NCBI GenBank assembly: GCA_902790625.1
Contig: CADASP010000023.1
Coordinates: forward strand, 1 to 49,733
DNA from: an uncultured Prevotellaceae bacterium
GTDB lineage: Bacteria; Bacteroidota; Bacteroidia; Bacteroidales; Bacteroidaceae
Length of the DNA: 49,733 nt
Direction of reading: 5' to 3'
A program made the translations under genes and the position numbers. Numbering within the stretch: position 1 is the stretch's first letter; the number at the start of each line of letters is the position of its first letter. The notes beneath the pieces were generated by a model. That model did no database searches. It was not told the DNA's origin and was given only the letters and a program-made list of their open reading frames with translations. Positions 1 to 6,919 of this stretch are shown here, in pieces.

Positions 1-174
1 TATGTACAAAAATCTTTGAGAGACGTTAAATGTTAAAATGTTCTATTTTCCTTCCCTTTTCTTTGGAGATTAAGACAGAATCTAATACGCACTTTTCTGG
101 CTGGTGCCACAAAAGATGCCGCAATCTGCTTAGTGAGCGAGGAGCAAGCTCAGAATGAAAAAGTTGGGTATGGA

Positions 175-281
175 TTTGGGGTTTAAAAAGAATGATTACC
201 TTTGAGACTATGTCTCGAAGTTACTCTCGTTCGAAAATACTCAAATAAATTTGGTGTTTTGCTCACTTATTCGTAACTTTG
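175..281 (+). promoter_or_regulatory. Two tandem Bacteroidetes-type promoters in a degenerate repeat
   Basis: Two promoter matches lie in tandem. The first has TTTG at 175-178 and TACCTTTG at 197-204 (spacer 18). The second has TTTG at 250-253 and TAACTTTG at 274-281 (spacer 20). The first -7 box runs into a small hairpin (CTTTGAGAC/GTCTCGAAG). The wording resembles the promoter repeats near 40000. Downstream there is only debris of a gene, so the promoters may be relics. A hairpin (CCGATGATGAG/CTCATCGTCGG) follows at about 286-328. Promoter activity is inferred from the consensus. Confidence 0.5.
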
Positions 282-443
282 CATCCGATGATGAGTCATA
301 GTACGGCTGGTGGCTCATCGTCGGGTGTTCATTGAATGCATTTCATAGCAGAATGTGGAATTGAGTACGGTTGCCAATTCGTAACCCAGATTTTCATCAA
401 TCCCCTAGACTGCCTTTATACAAAGAAAAGCTGATAATTCTTG

Positions 444-474
444 CAAAGTTACGAAAAAACGAGAGAAATGCAAA
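444..474 (-). promoter_or_regulatory. Minus-strand promoter in a repeat unit
   Basis: On the minus strand TTTG (plus 471-474) is followed after 19 bases by TAACTTTG (plus 444-451). This is the Bacteroidetes -33/-7 layout. The surrounding 444-610 segment is a degenerate repeat: the block GAGAAATGCAAAAGGAAAGC occurs near 461 and again, with one change, near 579. A hairpin of the form CAAGAA..CTTCGGC/GCC..AAAGTTCTTG lies between. It would drive transcription off the left edge of the window; no gene is visible there. Confidence 0.35.
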
Positions 475-608
475 AGGAAAGCTTGCTTTTCTTTGCATTT
501 CCGAGTACAAGAAACTTCGGCGAAGCCAAAGTTCTTGCAAAAAGCAAGCGACGCGAGCGTCGAGCGACGAAAAAACGAGAGAAACGCAAAAGGAAAGCTT
601 GCTTTTGC

Positions 609-1154
609 ATGTTCGAGAATCGTCCATTATCAGCGGACGATTTACAAAACAGCATCATTCCCGTAGGCGACAAAGGACATATCGAAATTCGTCCATTGAC
701 AACGGACGAATTACCTCCAGAAACATTGGAAGCCTTTCTTGCCGTTGGTTTTACGAACCATTATGAGATACTTGCCCAAAAAAAGGACGTGGAGCAGCGA
801 TTGTTCTATATCGTGAATTGTGCCACTGGATTTTGGAATGGCGACAAGTTGAAATATTATATGAAGGACGATTTGTTTGGAAAGCGTGGCAACATGCGTA
901 GGGACGGACCTTGTGTCTGTCCGCGTGGTAAAATCGCTTGCGGACGGACACAAGGTCCGTCCCTACCGAATGTTCGCATGAATCCGACTGAACGCACCTC
1001 GGTCAGTTGGATTTTGAAATACAGGGCTACGCTACCCGCAAATAACGCAAATGTAATATGACTGGAGCGTAATGTCTGGGCAGGCAACAAGGACGGCATC
1101 CGACTGTGCAAACAGTTCGTCATCAACTATGAAGATTCTGTCCGTCGCCGTTAG
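609..1154 (+). pseudogene. Broken hypothetical gene interrupted by a palindromic element
   Basis: An open frame with protein-like composition runs from an ATG at 609 (MFENRPLSADDLQN...) through ...FWNGDKLKYYMKDDLF... to about 898. There it enters a 128-bp palindromic repeat (899-1026) and reaches TGA at 1059-1061. The same frame continues after that stop as LERNVWAGNKDG...NYEDSVRRR to a stop at 1152. The simplest reading is one gene split by insertion of the repeat. I do not recognise the family. The frame can be extended upstream to 441, but that part is repeat sequence and is not trusted. Whether the short product is made is unknown. Confidence 0.4.
899..1026. repeat. Palindromic interspersed repeat, copy 1
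   Basis: The 26-bp arms 899-924 and 940-965 are inverted repeats with one mismatch (TAGGGACGGACC... against ...GGTCCGTCCCTA) around a 15-bp loop. They are followed by a conserved tail to 1026. A near-identical second copy lies at 1578-1704 and a half copy at 47252-47277. The long hairpin with a one-sided tail suggests a REP- or MITE-like unit. It carries no transposase. This copy sits inside the reading frame of a broken gene. Confidence 0.8.
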
Positions 1155-1178
1155 AGATGGAACAAGAAGCCGCTATGC

Positions 1179-1448
1179 ATGACAGAGTTGTCTAATGAGT
1201 TATCCATAGAGTTGCCTGTAGGGTTGCCTATAAGGTTGTCTAAAGAGTTGTCTAAAGGGTTGTCTGAGACAGCCGCAAACATATTTAAACTGATATATGC
1301 TGATAATTATATCACAAGAGGCGACATAGCCAAGAAAGTGAACATCTCTGTGACAGCAGTGCAAAAGCACATTAACAAGCTCAAATCTCTGAGATTCATT
1401 TATCGTGAGGGATCTACAGGCCATGGTAATTGGAAAGTAATTGAGTGA
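1179..1448 (+). pseudogene. Winged-helix C-terminal fragment (AlbA_2/Fic-type tail)
   Basis: The 89 codons have two parts. Residues 3-30 are seven four-residue repeats (ELSN, ELSI, ELPV, GLPI, RLSK, ELSK, GLSE). Residues 31-89 form a winged helix-turn-helix (ETAANIFKLIYADNYITRGD..., then VQKHINKLKSLRFIYREGS and a GNWKVIE end). In Bacteroidales this arrangement, a short-period repeat linker followed by a winged helix, is usual at the C-terminus of much longer AlbA_2 (Schlafen-like) ATP-binding proteins. The N-terminal domain is absent here, so I read it as a remnant. A small stand-alone DNA-binding protein is the alternative. Confidence 0.45.
1185..1268 (+). repeat. 12-bp tandem repeat, seven copies
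   Basis: Seven imperfect 12-bp units with consensus GAGTTGTCTAAA start at 1185, 1197, 1209, 1221, 1233, 1245 and 1257. They encode the four-residue repeat ahead of the winged helix. The unit length is a multiple of three, so copy-number change would alter linker length without shifting the frame. Confidence 0.85.
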
Positions 1449-1577
1449 GACATAAAGAAATTCTGCAAATTCTTCCAAAGTTACGAGAGAAATGCAAAAG
1501 GAAAACTTGCTTTTCTTTGCATTTCCGATTGCAAGTGAATTACCATCAAGAAATAACTTGTCACGATTCGTTAACCG

Positions 1578-1704
1578 TAGGGACGGACCTTGTGTCCGTC
1601 CGCGTGGTAAAATCGCTTGCGGACGGACACAAGGTCCGTCCCTACCGAATGTTCGCAAGAATACGACTGAATGCACCCGCTCAGTTGGATTTTGAAAAAC
1701 AGGG
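1578..1704. repeat. Palindromic interspersed repeat, copy 2
   Basis: It matches the copy at 899-1026 nearly base for base: arms 1578-1603 and about 1619-1644, then the same GAATGTTCGCA... tail ending ATTTTGAAAAACAGGG. It lies in non-coding DNA after the winged-helix fragment. Just upstream, near 1480-1535, is another imperfect copy of the GAGAAATGCAAAAGGAAA hairpin block seen at 461 and 579. Confidence 0.8.
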
Positions 1705-2297
1705 AAAAACAAGAAAAACAGGAAAAAAGGTAATTTGAATTGTTACGAAATTGAACACTCGACGGCTAACAACAAGAAAGATTGTCAATATTTTTCAAAT
1801 CAAAATTTGTTCACGATTCCAGGGCAATCTGGAGCGAAAAAGGCCCGTTTGGGAGCATTGTTCAACCCTCGCCAGATAAAAAACCGAGGGGGAAAAGTCG
1901 AATTTTTGCACATACACCATGGTTTTGTGCACGTTTTTAGGCCCTATTTGGTGCCCTTTTGCAGTTTTTTAAGCACGCCGAAAAATAAAACGGCAACGCC
2001 AAATTTTTTTTCGGCGTTGACTTTTTGAAGCCAGCGATGCCCATTTTTCGCCAAATCCAGTCCAAGCGATTGAATGACAGCCATTTAGCAAAACCTCTCA
2101 AAATTCGAAAATTTTCGACCAAAAGTTTTGTCGCGCAGAATTTTTGAATTATGGAGGGGTTAAATGGCCGTTTTGTCAACATCTTTCGCAAAACAAACGT
2201 CTCCAGGTCATGGCTGATCTGTTCCGATATTTAACACTCTTGTTTCGACAGGAAATAAATGAGCCCACTCTGAAAACCATTATTGTCGCGAAAGTCG

Positions 2298-2341
2298 GCG
2301 CAGCAGCTCCCCTCCCCTCAAGGGGAGAGGAACGGCTGCGC
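2298..2341. repeat. Nested GC-rich hairpin
   Basis: Outer arms GCGCAGC (2298-2304) and GGCTGCGC (2334-2341) enclose an inner CCCCTCCCCT/AGGGGAGAGG stem. It is followed by a T-rich stretch (ATTGTTTTTGGGTTGTTTTT), so it could terminate plus-strand transcription. No gene ends nearby, so a repeat relic is equally possible. Confidence 0.5.
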
Positions 2342-2384
2342 ATTGTTTTTGGGTTGTTTTTAGTGGAGAAGGGTTTCGTGTTGC

Positions 2385-2577
2385 GGTTGAAAAGACGCTG
2401 AAAGCGTCACCGCTCAATAGCCGTAGGTCGGTACGACCTGCGGATAGTAGGTACGGGTTGATAACGACCCTGAAGGGGTCGCCCGTACTCACGTGAGGCC
2501 TTTCCGGCAGTATATCTATCCGCAGGTCGTACCGACCTACGGCTATTGAGAGGAGACGCTTTCAGCGTCTGGAATCT
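2385..2577. mobile_element. MITE-like inverted-repeat element, copy 1
   Basis: A 193-bp element begins GGTTGAAAAGACGC and ends GCGTCTGGAATCT. Inside, 34-bp arms at 2413-2446 and 2517-2550 are inverted repeats of each other, and GACGCTGAAAGCGTC forms a further small palindrome at each end. A second copy with diverged middle lies at 40076-40283. There is no coding capacity, so any mobility would depend on a transposase elsewhere. Confidence 0.7.
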
Positions 2578-2775
2578 TCAAAAAACGAAATTGTCTTTTC
2601 AACCGTAGGTTGAAGGGTTTTCGGAGTGTACTCATAAATAAAACGCACAAACACCATCTGAGGGATGCCCGTTGCAGACCACCTATCGGGTACGGATTCC
2701 AGACTAATTCCAGACAATTATAATAAGTGGACTCAAAAAAAACTGTTTCTCGCGCTCTATTTGCCGAAAAAGTTG

Positions 2776-2783
2776 TATCTTTG
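2776..2783 (+). promoter_or_regulatory. -7 box before the lipoprotein gene
   Basis: TATCTTTG matches the Bacteroidetes -7 consensus TAnnTTTG. No good TTTG stands at the expected -33 distance. Transcription would start near 2790, which makes the TTG at 2792 an unlikely start codon and favours the one at 2834. Confidence 0.5.
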
Positions 2784-2833
2784 CCGCATCATTGCGCGAA
2801 ACGACGCGCGGATGGGAAAGGCGCAGACGAAAC

Positions 2834-3379
2834 TTGAATGAACGACCATTGAAGTGGATAGTGATAGCCGCCATGTTGACTCTGACGTGGGTTGGATGCG
2901 ACAAGGAGAAGGGAGGGGGATGCATAATCGTCCAGACCTCGCCCTCGTCGTTCGCCTATCGGTCGAAGGGGCTGTCGGGCAGCATCCTGTTGGCGGCCGT
3001 GGATTCGACATGCGAGATACGGCACTACAGGGACGAACAGCTACTCGACGTGTGGCCGATACGCGACCCCGTCTATCGGTTCGACTGCGGCGACCTCACC
3101 GGCGACCACGTCCCGGAGATCGTGGTGGGCGTGACCAAGACCACCCGCTATCGGAAGGAAATGGACCGTCGGCTGTTCATCTTCAAGCTCTACAAAGGCC
3201 GGAAGATTCGCCCCCTGTGGCTCGGCTCCCGCTTGGGGCTGCCGCTCATCGACTTCAAGGTGGAGCGCGACTCCGTGCCTGCGGTCATACACACATGGGA
3301 GCGCGACACCGACGCGACGACCGTAGAGGTGATCTATCGGCAGCACGGATTTGGATTGCAGTATCTAAACAACCTATAA
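2834..3379 (+). CDS. Small hypothetical lipoprotein
   Basis: The product is about 181 residues. From a TTG start at 2834 it has a lipoprotein signal (ERPLKWIVIAAMLTLTWVGC), with the lipid-anchored Cys at about residue 22. A longer frame from TTG 2792 would begin almost at the predicted transcript start. ATG 2873 would leave no charged N-terminus. The middle (FDCGDLTGDHVPEIVVGVTK) resembles an FG-GAP/VCBS-type calcium-binding strand-loop, so a small beta-propeller-like surface protein is possible. I do not recognise the family. The next gene begins 12 bp downstream, which suggests an operon with the DUF3160 and CapA-like genes. Confidence 0.65.
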   Translation: MNERPLKWIVIAAMLTLTWVGCDKEKGGGCIIVQTSPSSFAYRSKGLSGSILLAAVDSTCEIRHYRDEQLLDVWPIRDPVYRFDCGDLTGDHVPEIVVGVTKTTRYRKEMDRRLFIFKLYKGRKIRPLWLGSRLGLPLIDFKVERDSVPAVIHTWERDTDATTVEVIYRQHGFGLQYLNNL

Positions 3380-3391
3380 AACTTTTGTGAT

Positions 3392-5830
3392 ATGAAAAAG
3401 GGCTTATTCTTTTTATCGATGTTGCTCGTGTTGGCTGCATGCAAGAACACCGGCAACAAGCCAGGCGCAGACCCCCTCGCCAACGAGGAAGTGGCAGAAT
3501 GCCAGGAGTTCAACCCCCATTCGTTCCTGATGACGCAAGACTCGCTGCCCGACAAGGTTGACCTGAGCGTGGACATCAACGACATGACCTACCAGGAACT
3601 GCGTCTGCTGAAAGACTATGTCTATGCCACCAAGGGCGTGTGGTTTATGGAGGGAGAGGTCAACGCGTTCTTCAGCAGCAAGTGTGAGTGGTATTACTCT
3701 CGCTGCTACGACTATATGGAGGCTCACGAATGGGAAGCAAACACTGACCTCAGCACGGTGAAGCTGACTGACGAAGAGAAGGCATTCGTTGACAAAATAG
3801 ACGCCCGCATGGCCGAGATGGAGAAGAGCCGCGAGATGGAGCGCGGCGGACAGAAGCTGCTCAATCCGGCCATGGCGGTGAATATGTTCGTGCTTGACGA
3901 GTTCGACCAGCAGTTCTATGCCAAGCTGAACCAGAACAATTTCGTCATCACGCCCACCGACAACGCGCAGCTGTTCAACATCTACGAGCAGAACGACTAC
4001 GACCGCATCCCCAGCTATGTCACCACGGATGTGTATCTGCAGGCCTTCCACATGTATTTCAGCTATGTGCTGAAGATGGTGGAGCGCAGGGAGTTTGTCG
4101 ACCGCCTGCACCAGGTGTGCACGAAGATGAACGAGCGGGCGATGAAGGTGGCCAGCCAGACCACCAACGCCGAAATCAAGGACATGGCCGAATACAACGC
4201 AGCATTCTTTGCCATCGGCGACCGTCTGCTCACGGGCAACAAGGCGCTGGCCGTACCCGAAAAATATGTGTCGAAGGTGGAGGGCGAGCTGGCCAACATC
4301 GAAGCCCTGCAGATGAAGCTCTCGCCGATGATGGCCTACAGGAACCTGAACTTCGCCTACGACCTCTTCACCCCACGCGGGCACTACACCCGCACCGAGG
4401 AACAGAAGATGTACTTCCGCGCGATGATGTGGCTGCAGACCTGCACGTTCTGTCGCGAGAACGAGGCGTCGGTGAAATACGCATCGATGATGGCCTACCT
4501 GCTGAACTCGCTGAAGAGCGGCGGCAAGCTGCCCGGACAGGAGGTGTATGAGACGCTGAACTTCCTCATGGGCGAGGTGGACAATGTGTCGGTGTTCGAC
4601 ATGGCCGAATACTTTGCCAAGCAGAACTACTCATCGGTCGACGACCTGGTGGATGCCGCCAAGCTGAAGGCCCTCGATGCCTTCCTGACCGACTTGTTCA
4701 AAGAGCGCAACCGCGTGAAGTCGAAAATCAGCGAAGATGGCTGCGAGGACAAAATCAACTTCATGCCCCAGCGCTACACCCCCGACGGCGAGGTGCTGAC
4801 CTATATGTTTGATGAGACACCCAATAGCGACAAGCCATTCCCATCGGGACTCGACGTGTTCGCGGCGTTTGGCGTGGCAGAGGCCGACAACATCATCAAC
4901 GACGTGCTCGACTATCCTTCGTTGTGGAGCGGCTACGAGAAGGAGGCGAAGAACATGAAGGACAAGTTTGCACAGTATGCCGACTGGGACAAGTCGATGT
5001 ACAACAAGTGGTTCGAGTGCCTCGTCGCCCTGCAGAACAGCGACAAGAACTATCCCGGCTATATGAACACCCCCGCCTGGGCCCGCAAGAACCTCAACAC
5101 GGGATTGGCATCGTGGGCAGAGCTGAAGCACGATGCCATACTCTATGCCGAGCAACCCATCTGCGCTGAGTGCGGCGGCGGCGACGATTTCCCTGAACCC
5201 CTCCTCGTGGGCTACGTGGAGCCCAACCTGAAGTTCTGGAACAAGATGCGCGAGATGCTGACAATGACCCGCACGCTGCTCGACAAGAACAACCTGATGA
5301 ACGCCGACCTGCAGGAGAAGACGGAACGGATAGAGGAGCATATCGACTTCTGCATCGCCATCAGCAAGAAAGAGCTGGAAGGCAAGGCACTCGACGAGCA
5401 GGAGTATCGGCAGATAGAATACCTCGGCAGCTCCATCGAATGGTTCACGCTGAGCGTCATCGACCCCGACGTGAGCCTCTCGTCGTGGGGGATGGTGGAA
5501 GGTGCCGACCGCTCCATCGCACAGGTGGCCGATGTGTTCACGCGCAACGTGATAGGCTGCGACAAGTGTGGCATCCTCTATGAAGCCACGGGCAATGCCG
5601 ACGCCATCTATGTCATCGTGGACATCGGCGGCAAGACCTACCTCACGCGGGGTGCCACCTACAGCTACTATGAGTTTGTGAACGAGTTGGGCAAGCGGCT
5701 CACCGACGAGGAGTGGCAGAAGCGGCTCGAGAAGAACGACGCACCGGGACGACCCAAGTGGATGCTGCCGCTCATCATCGACAAGAAGCCCACTGTGAAT
5801 GAAGAGATATTCTATAGCACTGGCTGTTAG
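3392..5830 (+). CDS. YARHG/DUF3160 domain lipoprotein
   Basis: This is an 812-residue exported lipoprotein: signal MKKGLFFLSMLLVLAAC with the lipid-anchored Cys at residue 17. Residues of about 64-100 (MTYQELRLLKDYVYATKGVW... to the CEWY region) fit a YARHG extracellular domain. The rest, with ...NNFVITPTDNAQLFNIYEQN... and SYVTTDVYLQAFHMYFSYVL, fits DUF3160, a large helical domain of unknown function in Bacteroidetes lipoproteins. Its C-terminus overlaps the CapA-like gene by 32 bases, so the two are probably translated from one transcript. Family membership is from remembered motifs. The molecular role is unknown; location at the outer or inner membrane surface is inferred from the signal. 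Confidence 0.8.
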   Translation: MKKGLFFLSMLLVLAACKNTGNKPGADPLANEEVAECQEFNPHSFLMTQDSLPDKVDLSVDINDMTYQELRLLKDYVYATKGVWFMEGEVNAFFSSKCEWYYSRCYDYMEAHEWEANTDLSTVKLTDEEKAFVDKIDARMAEMEKSREMERGGQKLLNPAMAVNMFVLDEFDQQFYAKLNQNNFVITPTDNAQLFNIYEQNDYDRIPSYVTTDVYLQAFHMYFSYVLKMVERREFVDRLHQVCTKMNERAMKVASQTTNAEIKDMAEYNAAFFAIGDRLLTGNKALAVPEKYVSKVEGELANIEALQMKLSPMMAYRNLNFAYDLFTPRGHYTRTEEQKMYFRAMMWLQTCTFCRENEASVKYASMMAYLLNSLKSGGKLPGQEVYETLNFLMGEVDNVSVFDMAEYFAKQNYSSVDDLVDAAKLKALDAFLTDLFKERNRVKSKISEDGCEDKINFMPQRYTPDGEVLTYMFDETPNSDKPFPSGLDVFAAFGVAEADNIINDVLDYPSLWSGYEKEAKNMKDKFAQYADWDKSMYNKWFECLVALQNSDKNYPGYMNTPAWARKNLNTGLASWAELKHDAILYAEQPICAECGGGDDFPEPLLVGYVEPNLKFWNKMREMLTMTRTLLDKNNLMNADLQEKTERIEEHIDFCIAISKKELEGKALDEQEYRQIEYLGSSIEWFTLSVIDPDVSLSSWGMVEGADRSIAQVADVFTRNVIGCDKCGILYEATGNADAIYVIVDIGGKTYLTRGATYSYYEFVNELGKRLTDEEWQKRLEKNDAPGRPKWMLPLIIDKKPTVNEEIFYSTGC

Positions 5831-6734
5831 CCTGCTGATGATGTATGCGTGTTCCTCTTCTCCCACCACCGGAGAAGAGGAACAACTTTCTATACTCTTC
5901 ACGGGCGATGTGCTGCTCGACAGGGGTGTGCGCCCCATAGCCGAGCACAAGGGGGTGGCCTATCTGTTCGATAGCGTGCAGACGGCCTTCCAGCAGGCTG
6001 ATGCGGTGATCGTCAACCTGGAATGCCCGCTCACCGACACCCTCTCGCCGGTGAACAAGCGCTACATATTCCGGGCCAACGCCAGCTGGGCGGAAGATTT
6101 GCGACGGGTAGGCATCACTCACGCCGCCATGGCCAACAACCACACCAACGACCAGGGCCGGCGCGGGTTGCTGGCCACCTACACACACCTGAACGAGGCG
6201 GGTATCGTGCCATTGGGATTTGGAACCAGCTACGAAGAACAGTCCACGCCCGCCATCATCGAGAAGGGGAAGGCTCGCGCAGCCGTGTTCAACGCAGTGA
6301 TGATGACGCTCGAGAACTGGCACCACACCGAGGGGAAGCCTGGCATCTGCCAACCCACGGCCGAACGGCTCGTGCAGACCATCGCTGCCTATCGGGGGCA
6401 GCATCCCGAGACGGCCATCGTGGCGGTGCTGCACTGGGGCGTAGAATTCAACAGCATGCCATCCATCACGCAGCGCATGCTCGCCCGCCAGCTGGCCGAT
6501 GCGGGGGTGGATGCCATCATTGGGCATCATCCGCATGTCACACAGCCCATCGACACCATTGGCCATACGCTCGTATGCTACAGTCTCGGCAATTTCGTCT
6601 TCGACCAGCATCCCCCGCTGACGCGCGAGTGCATCATGGTAAAACTCAACATCAAGGCGGGCAAGCCCATCGGCTACGAGGTCATCCCTGCAAAGATTGA
6701 GGGCAACAGGCCGGTGGTGAGGGGTGAGAGGTGA
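5799..6734 (+). CDS. CapA/PgsA-type metallophosphatase lipoprotein
   Basis: The protein has 311 residues with a lipoprotein signal (MKRYSIALAVSLLMMYAC). The calcineurin-like CapA fold motifs appear in order: FTGDVLLDRG (about 34-43), VNLECPLTD, MANNHTNDQG, VLHWGVEF, IIGHHPHVTQP and CYSLGNFVFDQ. The Asp, Asn and His residues of these motifs are the expected metal ligands. Relatives take part in poly-gamma-glutamate or capsule production, but many Bacteroidetes members have no known substrate. The start lies 32 bases inside the preceding gene. The 3' end and stop codon fall in a heptamer repeat (GGTGAGN, 6716-6750), so the C-terminal residues VVRGER are set by repeat copy number. Confidence 0.85.
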   Translation: MKRYSIALAVSLLMMYACSSSPTTGEEEQLSILFTGDVLLDRGVRPIAEHKGVAYLFDSVQTAFQQADAVIVNLECPLTDTLSPVNKRYIFRANASWAEDLRRVGITHAAMANNHTNDQGRRGLLATYTHLNEAGIVPLGFGTSYEEQSTPAIIEKGKARAAVFNAVMMTLENWHHTEGKPGICQPTAERLVQTIAAYRGQHPETAIVAVLHWGVEFNSMPSITQRMLARQLADAGVDAIIGHHPHVTQPIDTIGHTLVCYSLGNFVFDQHPPLTRECIMVKLNIKAGKPIGYEVIPAKIEGNRPVVRGER

Positions 6735-6750
6735 GTGGTGAGGGGCGAGA
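6716..6750 (+). repeat. Heptamer repeat GGTGAGN, five copies
   Basis: Units start at 6716, 6723, 6730, 6737 and 6744 (GGTGAGG, GGTGAGA, GGTGAGT, GGTGAGG, GGCGAGA). The tract straddles the stop codon of the CapA-like gene. A gain or loss of one unit would change the last residues and the position of the stop. Confidence 0.85.
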
Positions 6751-6820
6751 AAATGGCGTTTTTAACTATTCAAAACCAAAAAAAGTTTGCGAAATGCAAT
6801 GATATATTAAAAAAAATATG

Positions 6821-6828
6821 TATCTTTG
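6821..6828 (+). promoter_or_regulatory. -7 box for the 1236-aa exported protein gene
   Basis: TATCTTTG is the Bacteroidetes -7 motif, preceded by an A/T-rich stretch (ATATATTAAAAAAAATATG). A good TTTG at the -33 distance is not seen; the nearest (6786-6789) is 31 bases away. The transcript would have a leader of about 85 bases that includes the alternating tract at 6843-6864. Confidence 0.6.
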
Positions 6829-6842
6829 CACCCGATTGCGAC

Positions 6843-6864
6843 TGCGCACGTGCGCACGTACGTA
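6843..6864 (+). other. 22-bp alternating pyrimidine-purine tract in the leader
   Basis: From TGCGCACG at 6843 to GTA at 6864 every base alternates pyrimidine and purine without a break. The first 14 bases are a perfect palindrome. Such tracts can adopt Z-DNA or, in RNA, a short hairpin. It lies in the 5' leader of the next gene; a similar 22-bp tract lies after that gene at 10747-10768. Confidence 0.7.
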
Positions 6865-6919
6865 AAAGAAAGAACAAACAACCTGTTATTATTTACTAAC
6901 TTTACTAATTTTAACGCTT

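Larger units (their letters stand above)
1705..2775. other. Non-coding spacer with hairpins, no gene recognised
   Basis: No open frame here has convincing protein composition. Visible structure includes a GGCGTTGACTTTTTGAA motif at 2013-2029 preceded by its partial inverse near 1993, a GC-rich nested hairpin at 2298-2341 and the inverted-repeat element at 2385-2577. The rest shows nothing I can name. Confidence 0.6.

Noticed and set aside
1735..2028. 97-aa frame in the left spacer
   Set aside because: Composition is unlike a protein, there is no start signal, and it runs through a repeated hairpin motif.
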